64,000 nt of DNA from NCBI GenBank assembly GCA_025506515.1, contig CM046444.1, positions 76,193,533 through 76,257,532 of the forward strand, written 5' to 3'. The position numbers were made by a program, and so were the translations under genes. The stretch's first letter is position 1; every line of letters starts with the position of its first letter. Below, piece after piece: positions 1 to 10,455 of the stretch. The notes beneath the pieces were generated by a model. It saw nothing but the letters and a program-made list of their open reading frames with translations, did no database searches and was not told where the DNA came from. Origin of the DNA: Flaveria trinervia (lineage: Eukaryota > Streptophyta > Magnoliopsida > Asterales > Asteraceae).

Positions 1-1445
1 GCTTATTCTTCATCTTGGATTGATCAACTGCTGATGTGGAAACTACTGATGGTGTGCTCTTCAGTACTTCCTCCTTTCAGTACTTGTGTTTAGTACTAAA
101 GGATCTGTTCTCTATCTGTCCTGAAAGACCGTATGATAGATTCATTAGCATTTGTTAATCCTTTTATTTCAGCTGATTTGAAATGCTTTTCAGATGTTGT
201 GACTTGCCCTTCAGTACTTGAGGTACTTTGAGGGACAACATCTGAAGTATTCAGCTTCATGTGCTTATCAGTAGTTACCCCATCAGGCAATTGATTTGCT
301 GAGGTATTAACACTGATTTCATCTTCTGATCTTGGGAGATCACTTAAGGATGATACACATGATGATGTGGTTTGGAAATTACTTTCACCATCAGGTTTTA
401 CTATTGATTTTGAGTAAAATCTGTATGTGGTGCAATGTGATTATAACCTATTCCAAACTTCACATTCGAAGCACATTGCTTGCTGAGCAGCATTTCAAAT
501 CCCTTGTAGGATGACACCCAGCGGTCACACTCAACTTGGGTAGCTGCAAGTTTTTCTTTGAGTTCTCTATGCTTCTCAAGAATGACCTCTAGCTTAGCCT
601 TTTCATCATTTAATTGGCATTTAAGTTTATAAATCTCATCATCTTTAACATTAAGAATAGACTCATACTCAACTTTTCTTTTGGAAAGGATTTGCTCAAG
701 CTCAAGATTTTGATTTATTAAAGCTACATTTGCCACTCTAATAGAGATAAATGCAGCTATGCACGATTCAGAACATAGCTTGGCCTTAGCCTCAGAGGAT
801 ACCTGTGTTACCTGTGATGAAGATGCATTGGAGCATGAACTCTCAGTAGACTCCAGGGCCATGAGAGCAAGATTCCCAAAAGGGTGTTCACGACCATGCT
901 GACCATCCCCAGCAAATAGTGTATTCATCTGGCTATTAGTGTATTCATGTTTGACCATTTTCAGCTTAGAGATCAAACAGCAAAAACGCTCAAACTGTTG
1001 AGTCACTGACTCACCCTTCCTATGAGAGAATGTCTCATATTATTGGGCAAGGATTTCTCTATTATTTGCTAAGACCTCATATGTTCCACTAAATTTTTCC
1101 TTCAATACATTCCAGAGGTCATGAGCAGTTTCATGATGCATAGGCCCAGAATAGATTTCATTAGGCAGAGCCATGGCCAGAATACCATTCGCTTTAGCAT
1201 CAATCTCAAACAGTTTTCTATCCTCATCTGAGTATTGTTCCTTCGTCTTCGGAACCATTTGGTTGGTTTCCGGATTGTTCACCATAGGCTTGTGTGGACC
1301 ATGTACCACAGATGTCCAACAACCTGAATTGTTAACAGACAGGTGATGAAGCATTCTTCGTTGCCATATGTATACTCAGTCCTAACTAGCATCGGAGGCT
1401 TGGTTGAGGAACCGGTATTGTGAGGGTCATTAGAAGGAGTAGTCA
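1..1445 (-). pseudogene. copia element A: gag, truncated by window edge
   Basis: Gag (capsid/nucleocapsid) of a Ty1/copia retrotransposon, read on the minus strand. The likely start is the ATG at 1445, 218 nt after the primer-binding site. The first part (about 1354 to 1040) has the gag helical domain seen in plant copia (motifs AHDLWNVLKEKF and LFEIDAKANGILAMALP). A second frame (1006-401) has TQQFERFCCLISKLK, a deletion where the end of the helical domain should be, and then a long charged heptad-like stretch (about 800-480) that looks like a coiled coil. A third stretch (about 400-96) continues as a serine/threonine-rich linker. Frameshifts near 1370 and stops near 1030, 400 and 95 make it a pseudogene. 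The window ends just before the expected zinc knuckle. Its LTR is of the F1/F2 family. Confidence 0.82.
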
Positions 1446-1662
1446 TTCTTAGATTCAACCAAATTCAATTAATTTTTAATTGATTTAGTGCAAAACACAA
1501 CAAACTCAATATGAACGAAGAGAAAACTCAAAGCAAATAACCAAAAGCAGAAGAAATTCAATGATCTATAACCAATTCTTGCAAATCTGCTAATTCAATC
1601 AAACTTAGATATCGACATAGCAGATTCAATGATCAATTGTTAGATCAATCAATGATTAACCA

Positions 1663-1674
1663 GCTCTGATACCA
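1663..1674 (-). other. primer-binding site of element A
   Basis: The minus strand reads TGGTATCAGAGC, the complement of the 3' end of initiator tRNA-Met, used by most plant copia elements to prime minus-strand DNA. It lies 2 nt inside the LTR end at 1677. About 217 nt of untranslated leader separate it from the gag ATG at 1445. Confidence 0.9.
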
Positions 1675-1874
1675 TTTGTTAGGATCAGTGATCTAAGTTT
1701 GATTAATTTGAATAGATAGCAGCGGAATTTGAACAATGAATTAGACAATTCGCAAGAACACAATTGATATTCAATGAGAAGTAAACGGTTATAGAGAGAG
1801 AATTCTGCAAAGGAATATTCATTCATATGCTTTCGTGGTGGCTGAATGTCACACGTTACAACTAGGTCAACATT

Positions 1875-1883
1875 CCTTATATA
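1875..1883 (-). promoter_or_regulatory. TATA box of the element A LTR
   Basis: The minus strand reads TATATAAGG in the R-proximal part of the LTR. The same motif sits at the matching place in the solo LTR (2969-2977) and in the F1 and F2 LTRs, which supports it as the core promoter of the family. Confidence 0.55.
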
Positions 1884-2258
1884 GGGAATGTGACGTCTGC
1901 TGATGTCACTTGATAGTGACATCTAACAGAATTATACAAACTACTGAAACTATGCAAACTACTGAGAATGTTCTCAACTACTGATTACATCTCAGAAAAT
2001 GCTAAGTACAAAAACATAAAACTACTGAACTATAACTACTAAAATGTAAATTACATGTACCGAAAGAAAATCATCACAACTACTGAAGTTAATAACTTCA
2101 GCTGTTGTGACAACTGCTTATCACATGGTCTTCAGTCTTTGTGTTCAGTGTTTGTGTTGGACCAAAAGAACCAATGAGCCGGATCAGAAAAACCTTTAAG
2201 TCCCACACACGTCACAACAACTACTGAAGACCACAACAGCTGAAGACAACAGCTGATT

Positions 2259-2602
2259 ACAAAGTCTGAACACAAGTGCTGAAGACAAAGTCTGAAGACA
2301 CAAGTGCTGAAGACAAGTCTGAAGACAAGTGCTGAAGACAAGTCTGAAGACACAAGTGCTGAAGACAAGTCTGAAGACAAGTGCTGAAGACAAAGTCTGA
2401 AGACAAGTGCTGAAGACAAAGTCTGAAGACAAGTGCTGAAGACAAAGTCTGAAGACAAGTGCTGAAGGCAAAGTCTGAAGACAAGTGCTCAAGACAAAGT
2501 CTGAAGACAAGTGCTCAAGACAAAGTCTGAAGACAAGTGCTGAAGACAAAGTCTGAAGACACAAGTGCTGAAGACAAAGTCTGAAGACACAAGTGCTGAA
2601 GA
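2259..2602 (+). repeat. minisatellite in U3, about 13 copies of 25-28 bp
   Basis: Tandem copies built from the words GTCTGAAGACA and AAGTGCTGAAGACA. Unit length varies by 1-2 bp (an optional extra CA or A). Read as protein it gives long artefact frames rich in SSDFVFSTCLQT. These frames are not genes. Confidence 0.9.
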
Positions 2603-2968
2603 CCAAAGTATCAGACGTTGTCACAACAGCTGAAGAGGTCTTCTTCAGTAGTTGTGACGGTTTACCTTTCAGTAGTTTTATGTTTTATCTGTTCAGTAGT
2701 TTGACACAACAACTGAAGAATACTTCTTCAGTTGTTATGCTCATCAGTAGTTTTATGTTTTTCAGTAGTTTTGTAAAACGACTGAAGAGCTTGTTCTTCA
2801 GTCGTTGTAGTTTCAGTATTTTCTTATCAGTAGTTTTATATTTTGTACTTAACACTCTCATATGTTCTCAGTAGTTGTGAACATTTCAGTAGTTTGTTAA
2901 GAGTAAGTTATTTTTGTACTAGATCTGCCAGTTGTCACTTTCCCATGATAACAGCAGCGATTGCACTC

Positions 2969-2977
2969 TATATAAGG
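2969..2977 (+). promoter_or_regulatory. TATA box of the solo LTR
   Basis: TATATAAGG in the expected place between the U3 repeats and the LTR end, shared with the other LTRs of the family. If active, it would start transcription toward element B. Confidence 0.5.
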
Positions 2978-3191
2978 AGTGTCAACCTATTGTAATAATG
3001 AGAATGATTTGATCAGAAATATTCGATATCATAGAAACATTCCTTGTTACAGAAATATATTCTCTCGTTATAACCGTATTTGTTCTTAATGCATACGAGT
3101 ATCAAATTCTTGCTACAATTTGTCTAATTCTTGTTCTTATTCCGCTGCGTTACGCTCTAATACATCAAACTTGTGATCACTGATCCTGACA

Positions 3192-3455
3192 GTTTGTTCT
3201 TCAGACTTTTACTTTCAGACTTTGTCTTCAGCTGATAGCTTCAGACTTGTCTTCAGTACTTTACTTTCAGACTTTGTCTTCAATACTTTTCTTTCAGACT
3301 TTGTCTTCAGTACTTTACTTTCAGACTTTGCCTTCAGTACTTTTCTTTCGGACTTTGTCTTCAGTCTTTGCTTTCAGACTTTGTCTTCGGTAGAAGTCTT
3401 CAGATCTTGTCTTCAGACTTTGTCTTCAGACCTTGTAATCAGCTGATGTCTTCAG
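3192..3455 (-). repeat. U3 word repeats of the A LTR
   Basis: About nine imperfect copies of a 25-30 bp unit. On the plus strand the unit is made of TTTCAGACTTTGTCTTCAG and TACTTT. It is the A-LTR counterpart of the array at 2259-2602 but has drifted in both word choice and spacing. Confidence 0.8.
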
Positions 3456-3540
3456 CTGTTGTGATCTTCTTCAGCAGTTGCAATGTCTGTGCGATTTAGA
3501 GGTTTTTCTGATTAGGCTCATTGGTTCTTTTGGTCCAACA

Positions 3541-3877
3541 CATTGCCGCCTCAGTAGCATCTCAGGAAGCTACATGGTTAAAGAAGTTCATTGTCGACCT
3601 AGGGGTGGTCCCTTCCATTCAGGACCCCTTAGAAGTTCTTTGTGATAACGAGGGTGCGATTGCTCAAATCAAGGAACCCCATGCACATCAGAAGACTAGG
3701 CACATTGAACAAAGATTCAACTACCTAAGGGATGAAGTTGAAAAGGGGAAGATATGTATTCGCAAAGTTCACACGGATCAAAACATTACGGATCCACTCA
3801 CAAAGCTTCTTGAAAAGGCAAAGCATGAAAGTCATGCTTGTGCCATGAGGCTCCAATATTCTAGTGACTGGATTTGA
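3541..3877 (+). pseudogene. copia element B: RNase H C-terminus
   Basis: C-terminal part of a copia polyprotein: AASVASQEATWLKKFI, then LCDNEGAIAQIKEP with the RNase H aspartate, RHIEQRFNYLRDEVEKGKI, and TDPLTKLLEK close to the stop. About 110 residues are in frame, closely matching the end of element E's long frame (46008-47747). The front of the gene is missing because element A inserted at 3540/3541. The stop at 3875-3877 ends the polyprotein, as in E. Confidence 0.88.
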
Positions 3878-4613
3878 TTTTTAATTTTTGTAATGAGATA
3901 TTGTAACCCTTTATTACTTGAATGAATTATTCAGTTATAATGGTTCAACTAATATTCCAATTCTTTACTCAAAATGTTCGTAGTTGTTCATGCTTGGGGG
4001 AACGAGCATGAAGGTAATGCTATTATGAACTTGGATTGGTAGATATTCATATGGATGAATATAGAGCAAAAGGTTGCTGCCAAAGTTCATAAATATTTGT
4101 GGGATGCAAATATTAGACTGATCTGCATCTCCAATATTACTACATGGAATCTTCCTGATTGAGCATCAGTAATTTTGAGTAAAGGCGGACATCATTTGGT
4201 ATCCTCTAACCTGAGATACATATTGGGTCTTGATACTTACTGATTAATACACTTTGACTCAGCTCTTCGCTACTCTGAAACATGCCAGTACATAAGTCTG
4301 ATTTCAGGTATGATATAACGTAATTGTGAGAGACGTATGTTATCAAGATGGGATTTGTCCCTCTTATTCGTTGAGAGTAAGATGTCTAAGGCATGCTAAA
4401 GTTAAATCAATGGAGAATGATCATTCGGTGTCCCTCGGATTTAACATGACATCTGTGACAAAGGGATAGAGGATTGTTTCACAAAAAACCTTTCAAGTAT
4501 GGTACTTGAAGAGGATGATGTTATTGACTGGCAATTAGTCATACGTATTAAGGGTAGTAAACCGTTGTTAGGCGGTATTTACTGCTTTCATCAATCTTCA
4601 ATGAATCTTGTGC
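3878..4613 (+). other. 3' untranslated region of element B
   Basis: About 736 bp between the pol stop and the polypurine tract, without a coding frame of its own. Elements B2 (12196-12963) and E (45256-46007) have the same long stretch with recognisable blocks, such as the recurring ATATTCATATGGATGAATATAGAGCA, here named by its first 20 bases ATATTCATATGGATGAATAT. The conservation across three copies suggests a structural or packaging role, but that is inference. Confidence 0.7.
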
Positions 4614-4624
4614 AAGTGGGAGAT
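4614..4624 (+). other. polypurine tract of element B
   Basis: AAGTGGGAGAT directly before the LTR start. This is the plus-strand primer site of copia elements. The identical tract precedes the B2 LTR and, on the other strand, the E LTR. Confidence 0.85.
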
Positions 4625-5554
4625 TGTTGGATCTTGTATGCCCAAGACACATACAAGATTTATGTGGTTAGTACGTTATGATCAAAGTCGGGTCACACCG
4701 AGTAAAAAGCTAAACAAACACCAATATATGTTTATTTGTTGATAAGATCATACAAATAAATATTGACACCTATTAGAAAATTGGTTTTCTAGAACTTTAC
4801 TTTGTAAAAGAACAATGTTATATGGATAATTTGTTCATGAGAATTTTATTTGTTTCCTTATTTAAGTTGGTTAAATAATGACAAATAAAAGTGTGCTAAT
4901 GTTATAAAATTAATATAGGTTTTAATTTTATAAACTTATAACTTTAAAAGAGGGCTTTTTATAAGAATTACACAATGGGTGGAAAACACATTTTGTATTC
5001 ATATTTTCGGCCGCCCTCTAAGGGCATGAGTGGTCTTTTTGTCTTAGAGACTTGTGACTTATTCATTCTAGCACTCTTCCAAGAATACACACCTTCTCTC
5101 ACCCACACTTAAGCAAAGAAAAGCTCTCCACAAGGCTGCCATTTTTTGGATTTTCAGCTCAAAGAAGGCTGAAATTTTTGGTTTTGAAGGTCCCTTGGTG
5201 TAGTGCTTTGGTGTGAAGCTCCCTAACTACCTAGGTGTTTGAAGAGCTTGTGGGTATTACAAGCTTGAGGACTTTTCCTCTTAAGGCTACTAGCTCAAGA
5301 ACATCATCCTCTTCATCTTAATACATCGTCAACACTTACACAAGAAAGGTTGTTCCTTTATACACCCTATGGTTGTTGTTTTGTTTTGATAGCACATTAT
5401 TTCACATATTTTTTGATCCTTGTTCTTGGGTTTTGTTTATGTTTGAAATGGTGAAAATTTTCAGATCACTAACCATATCTTTAAACCATATATCCACTGC
5501 CTTTTCAGGTTTAACTGGTTAAACTTAGTGTTTTACATGTGACAAAACCCATCA
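4625..5554 (+). mobile_element. 3' LTR of copia element B
   Basis: 930 bp from TGTTGGATCTTG to AACCCATCA. It pairs with the B2 LTR (12975-13929) and the E LTR (44312-45244) in both start and end sequence. The base after the LTR begins codons of a minus-strand gag (element C), so B inserted in that gag. Confidence 0.85.
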
Positions 5555-6570
5555 CACATAATGTCCATTCTTTCCAATTCATTCTCATCCACCTGCTCGT
5601 AATCCTCATTAGCCAGATGGCAATTTTCGATCTTTCGTGCAACTAGACCACCATAGGAATGAACAACTGCAGCTAAGAGGTCCATATGCTCCTTTGCAAC
5701 CTCCACAATGATATTGCTCAGATTCTCGGTTTTCAACTTCGTAGTATTTGATTCAGGTACTATATATTGGGTGGTAGATGACCCAGACATTTCAGATCCT
5801 GAAGTAGAGATTTGTGGAGGAGCTGCTGAACTTGACACAAAAGCAGTTTGAGGTGGTGCTCCTGAGCTTTTGAGGTGGAAGTTGAATTATACGGAGACGG
5901 GTTTTGATCATACTATCCTTTCTGAGACCTGTACATCATCCATAGTTCCTTCTCCCTTAGTTTCAGGATGAAGTCATTTATGTCTAATTTGGCTAGTATA
6001 TTGTTCTATCTCAAATTAGATACAAAGGAGTCTCGCTTCTCTGGCAGACCATCAGCAAAGCTTGAGACCTTATCTTCCATTGACGTTGTAACCCCATGAG
6101 TGTGCAACTAACTCATTAAATGGTAGTTATCGAACCCTTTCTTCAAAGCTTTCGCCTTTAAGGCTTTTAACAATGCATTCCCATCGTATCGTTTTTCTAG
6201 AGCCTCCATAGTGTCTTTGTCTGTTTATTCTCAGAAAATTGGTGGAATATATCCTTAGGCATCGACTGAGTCAACAGAGCATAGACTTTTTAATTCAGCA
6301 TTGTACTTCACCTATAGGCTATTAGTCATGCCGCCTAGAGTATGTTTGATGCCATCAGCACGAACCGGCATACTATAACCAGACTCGATTGATTCCCACA
6401 GATTGGGATCAACAACATTTAGATAAATTCCGAACCTTTGCTTCCATTGTGGGTAATCGTCTAACGTGATAAGCTCAGGCGGCTTATTGTGATTCCCAAT
6501 CTCATTTTCCAGAAGTAAGCGGTTCTGAATATGCGAGTCCCTACCTGCAGTAAATGCGGAGTACTGATCT
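5555..6570 (-). pseudogene. copia element C: gag, interrupted by B
   Basis: Minus-strand copia gag. Near the start (about 6550-6320) it reads IGNHNKPPELITLDDYPQWKQRF, shortened here to its key words NHNKPPELI and DYPQWKQRF. In the middle are ALEKRYDGNALLKALKAKAL and ADGLPEKRD, and the C-terminal part (5838-5557) has DYEQVDENELERMDIM. These are landmarks of plant copia gag helical domains. It carries several stops and frameshifts. It is cut at 5555 by the element B LTR, before the zinc knuckle. The exact start codon is not clear. Confidence 0.75.
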
Positions 6571-7058
6571 TCTATTTCTTTATAAATTGAGAGTTAGAAC
6601 AAAACTATTTAACTTGTGCGAATGGAGAGATACGATTGAGGTCAATCATGCGAATGGACTAATGCAGATGAGACAATCGTGCGATTGAATCAATGCGGAT
6701 AAGTCAATCGTGTGATTCAGCAGATGCAGATGAACAATGCGAATGGGGTGTTTAGTTGTACGAATGGATGGGTGACTGAGTTCAATCGTGCGTATGGGAG
6801 GTGCAATTGAGTTCAGTCATGCGATTGAGCCACTCGTGCGATTGAGGCTGCTAGATTTTAAAATTCGAAGATTTTGGTACTTTGACACAAAAATACGATT
6901 TTTCACAAACCCTAATCTGCCGTAAGCCGGAAAACGTGAACTTTTTGGCCTGGAGACACTGAAAAATACTGTTTTACCAAAAAGATGGTGTTATGACTGC
7001 AAAAAACGTGAGATTTACACCGAAAACGATTGAATCACTCGCAAAATCAAGAGCCAAT
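6571..7058 (-). other. 5' leader of element C with palindromic words
   Basis: Untranslated leader between primer site and gag. From about 6620 to 6845 it carries many copies of variants of CAATCGTGCGATTGA, partly palindromic, with spacers of 10-25 bp. The same words recur in the LTR (7360-7540). No coding frame is supported. Confidence 0.65.
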
Positions 7059-7070
7059 GCTCTGATACCA
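7059..7070 (-). other. primer-binding site of element C
   Basis: TGGTATCAGAGC on the minus strand, complementary to initiator tRNA-Met, 2 nt from an LTR end in CCTAACA at 7073. Confidence 0.88.
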
Positions 7071-7072
7071 CT

Positions 7073-7560
7073 TGTTAGGACCGTTTAGGTACGGAGTGCT
7101 AACTGATTCTGCACATATACCAACTCAAATAGTGTGGAATCCTATTTGATTGGCGATCCAATCCGAAGAACACAGTTAAGATCACTCTAACGATTAATGA
7201 AATGTTATGAATGATTAAAACACGATCAACTGTGATCTATGGACTTGGAACAGGTTTTCTTGAGTCTCTGGATGGCTAGGATACGTTTATGTGCGTAGGT
7301 CTTCAAATTGTTACATTTTTCCACTAATTAGGTGGTATTTATATGTTAGGGTCTTCCATTCGTACGACTGAAGCATGCGATTGATCCATCCGCACGACTG
7401 AAGGTCCAGTCGTGCGACTGAGTCAATCTTATGTCTCAATTGTGCGACTGATCCAGTCTCCTGCTTCAATCATGCGACTGGCTCATTAGCATGAAGTATC
7501 CATGCGTATGGTCCAGTAGCATGGTCCATTCGCATGAGAACTTCATTCAATAAAGTTTGA
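7073..7560 (-). mobile_element. 5' LTR of element C, outer boundary unclear
   Basis: Begins at 7073 next to the primer site and extends to higher coordinates. It holds an array of GTGCGACTGA-like words at 7360-7540. I could not place the outer (U3) end: no partner LTR is in the window, and the flank up to about 7830 is AT-rich sequence without a clear TG start. The stated end is a minimum. Confidence 0.55.
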
Positions 7561-7829
7561 ACATGTTTCTCAATCATTGCTGACTAAGAATTATGTAAAC
7601 AACCACAAACCTATATAGTTAGTTCAATATGTGTTATCACACAATAAACAATGAAATATCAAACATTATATGCATCAACCACACATTGTATTTCATTCAT
7701 ATCCATTCAATTACATTTATGTAAGACATGAAATACATTTTACATTAAGCTCCTAAACTAGGTACACATGTATCTACAAACATGTTCGGATTTGATATAG
7801 GTATTGAAATGATGATTGTTAGTTAAGTT
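7561..7829. other. unassigned AT-rich stretch
   Basis: Contains no supported frame. It is either the U3 end of the element C LTR or the U3 side of remnant J. One possible LTR start on the minus strand, TGTTTGTAGATACATG near 7780, could not be confirmed. Confidence 0.4.
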
Positions 7830-9235
7830 AGTTGCTCATGCGCTTAAGTCCCCATGCGCCTGAAGTTCATGTGCCCAAATAGTATCCATGCGCCTAGAAT
7901 TATGCCTGAATTGACTATGTATTCTCATGCGCCCAACTACCCAAAGGCCCAAAATCCATGCACCCAAATAGTACCCAGACGCCTAAGTGCCCATGCATCT
8001 AAGTCAGGCCATGTGCCTGCATAGTGCCCGAACACCCAGAAAGTTTCCCTAACACCTATGTATTGGGTCATGTACCCAAATAGTGTCCATGTGCCCAAAA
8101 GTTTCCCATGCGCCTATGTTCCCATGTGCCTGAAAGGCCATGCACTGCATAGTACTCATACGCCTAAAGACTTAGATTATTTTCTAAAATTTTGGGGAAA
8201 AAGGAAATTTTAGGATTTAACTTGGGATGTTCTTAGGGTGATGTAAGGTGAGTATATGATAATGTATGATGTTGTATGTGATCTTCTTGTTGATGATATG
8301 CATGGTTATGTATATTTTTGTGGCTTTGCGTGGTATATTAATATCAATAAACGTAAAGTATTATGTAATGAAAGCGGAAAGTAATGATGAATGAAAAGTC
8401 GAACGTAAAGAAAGAATGAATGCATCCATTAATGAATGGAGGTAAGAAAAGTCTTGCAAGCACTGTAAGGAGGTTCAAACCCAATGATGGGTGTTAGGTC
8501 AATGGTGTGCGGGTTAGATATCCCAGAAGGATGCACAATATGGTCAAATCTTTGAGATTGATCACATGTATGGGATCATTCTGACTTTCCCTAGGTACTG
8601 GAGTCAGCTTCGTGCACAATGTTTGGGGTCTATGATAGACCTCAGGCCCAATAGCCAGCTTCATGCATAATGTTCAGGGTATAGCACATGGCATTGGTTT
8701 GGAATTTATTTAAGGAAGATAATGATGAATGTACGAAAGATAAGTAAGGAAGACAATGAATGAACGAATGTTAATGATGACGTATAATGATGTTGAATGA
8801 ATGTTAATGAACGATGATGAAAGATAATAATAATTATTATCTATTTGAACGTATGATGTATGATAATGTATGAAAGTAAAGGAAGGTTTTAAACGAAAGT
8901 AAAGTATTTTTTTATAAATTAGATCTCACTCAGCAACCCTAACTTTTATATGTTTCCAATTGGCAGGTAAATCTTGCTAAGGATGGCATGGGGTAGCTAC
9001 TTGACAATTTTTGGATGGCATCCAATCGTTAAACATATGACAGTTTTGTATTGTAATGCAAAGAATAAAATTTTGTAAAAGTGAACTATGTTGTATTGTT
9101 TTGCAAAAGCAATCATTAATATAACGAAATGGTTTTAAGTTATTCGCTATGATGTTTCATAAATTTAATTATATATTTTATGGTTTATGTGCAATTATTG
9201 ACCAGCTGTGAGCATCCCATGAATTCGGGCTTACA
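7830..9235 (+). mobile_element. LTR remnant J, same class as solo LTR L
   Basis: Ends at 9235 with CCAGCTGTGAGCATCCC, a gap, then GGGCTTACA. This parallels the L end (minus strand, 16287), which reads CCAGCTGTAAGCGTCCTGAG and then GGGGCCTTACA. Both share an upstream block with an AACTCACTCAG-like motif, and both carry arrays of the word CATGCGCC (7840-8170 here, 18260-18680 in L, opposite orientation). The start of J is missing or unrecognised. There is no coding frame. Confidence 0.65.
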
Positions 9236-9892
9236 CGAGTACCACATAGATTTGGCAAAGAAAGTTGTTGTGTCCACATGATATATTAAACAATATGATT
9301 AATTCTGCTTGATTTTCCAATGCAAAATACAACAATAATCTTATCAAAAGAAACAAAGACCTTATTATTATAAGAAAAAAATGATGAGTGCTCAAGGTCT
9401 ATACACAAGTATAACAAAGGAGATGATCATTTGAGCTTAGCTGATGAGAGCTTCAGGTCTATACTTAGGTATAACAGAGAAGATCATCATAACATGCTAA
9501 TTAGAGCTCCAAGTCTATACTTATGCATAATAGAGGAGATCATCATTCTAGGTCAACGTTCACACATAGAAGAGGAGATATGCATGTAATATACGACATG
9601 GCAATGCTTGGACAGAAATAGAGCTAACAAGGGCACTATTAAGTACACAGGGAAGGGAAACAATAAATTTTCTTTGAATATCATGAAGGTTGAGTTTATT
9701 ACGCTCTCAATCCTTTTGAACAAGGACTTGTAACTTTGTGAATGACAAAAAATCAAGGAGATCATCCAAGTCTAAAAGATTCTTATCCTTTTAGTTTATC
9801 CACATGATCAATGTCTACTTCGTATTCTAGCTCAGCCTATATGCATATCCCAGCACAATACTGTTGACTTCCTTCAAATTAATTTTATGTTA
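9236..9892. other. noncoding stretch with a three-copy repeat
   Basis: From about 9395 to 9545 a unit of about 65 bp occurs three times, with the core GGTCTATACTTAGGTATAAC followed by GAGGAGATCATCAT. Otherwise no frame or RNA gene is visible. It may be the 3' region of element D, whose polypurine tract follows. Confidence 0.5.
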
Positions 9893-9905
9893 TTCTCCCC
9901 CAAAA
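9893..9905 (-). other. polypurine tract of copia fragment D
   Basis: The minus strand reads TTTTGGGGGAGAA, typical of plant copia, located downstream of the D RNase H. No clean LTR start follows, so the LTR itself may be lost. Confidence 0.5.
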
Positions 9906-9934
9906 TTTCTATGTATGAGCAAGATAAGATAATT

Positions 9935-9938
9935 TATA

Positions 9939-9981
<43 letters not shown>
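9935..9981. repeat. TA microsatellite
   Basis: About 20 TA dinucleotides with a single G interruption. Such tracts are prone to breakage and length change. Confidence 0.95.
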
Positions 9982-9983
<2 letters not shown>

Positions 9984-10089
9984 AATGTTATTATATAAAC
10001 ATAATAAAGGACTTTAGAACATAGAAGTTTAAAATAAGGAAAAAGAATAATGAAAATTATGGACACAATTTACATGAGACTTTTAAGAA

Positions 10090-10455
10090 AACATGTTTCA
10101 AAAAGATATTAATCCGAACATGGTGATGAGTTCATAAAAAGGAGATTCATAAAAACTAGGTTTATCAAATATGATTAATATCAATAAAACCATTTTCTTG
10201 AGCATCATAGATGGCATGAATTCTTTTCTCAATGTGTTTGGTGTAAGAATGATGAACTGGATTCTTGGCAAGTCTAATAGTTGCTTCATTATCATAGAAT
10301 CATGGTGTTTAAAGGAAGTTCATCCCATAATCAATCATCTGATTTTGTATCCACAATACTTGAGAGCAATAAGTAGAAGCATCAATATACTCTGCCTCCC
10401 CTATGGAAAGAGACACAATTGTCTGCTTATTGCTCTGTCATGATACTAGATAATT
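10090..10455 (-). pseudogene. copia fragment D: RNase H C-terminus
   Basis: On the minus strand the frame reads EAEYI, CSQVLWIQNQMIDYG, a metal-site block FYDNEATIRLAKNPVHH, and KHIEKR. This is the C-terminal RNase H of a copia polyprotein. Stops interrupt it. It is cut at about 10455 by the plus-strand B2 fragment. D and the gag fragment G (13930-14356) lie on the same strand on either side of B2, and could be the two ends of one element whose middle was lost. Confidence 0.75.

Larger units (their letters stand above)
2155..3191 (+). mobile_element. solo LTR, F family, inserted in the A LTR
   Basis: A 1,037-bp LTR from TGTTGGACC to CCTGACA. The 5 bp on each side are identical: GTTTG at 2150-2154 and at 3192-3196. 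No internal gag or pol is attached, so this is a solo LTR left by recombination between the two LTRs of an inserted element. It lies in the opposite orientation to the same-family LTR it entered. It is longer than the F1 and F2 LTRs mainly because of an expanded tandem array in its U3 part. Confidence 0.9.
1677..3540 (-). mobile_element. 5' LTR of copia element A, split by a solo LTR
   Basis: On the minus strand the LTR starts TGTTGGACCAAAAGAACC at 3540 and ends in TAACA at 1677, next to the primer site. It is interrupted by a plus-strand LTR at 2155-3191. Without the insert and one target duplication it is about 822 bp. The same start appears at 50330 and 59346, so A, F1 and F2 are one family. 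The boundary at 3540/3541 falls directly in RNase H codons of element B, so A inserted there. Confidence 0.85.

Noticed and set aside
2132..2624. Overlapping open frames rich in SSDFVFSTCLQT on the minus strand
   Set aside because: They are read-through of the U3 minisatellite at 2259-2602, without start context or conservation.
10171..10443. A 90-codon plus-strand frame
   Set aside because: It is antisense to the copia D RNase H, whose motifs are clear on the minus strand.
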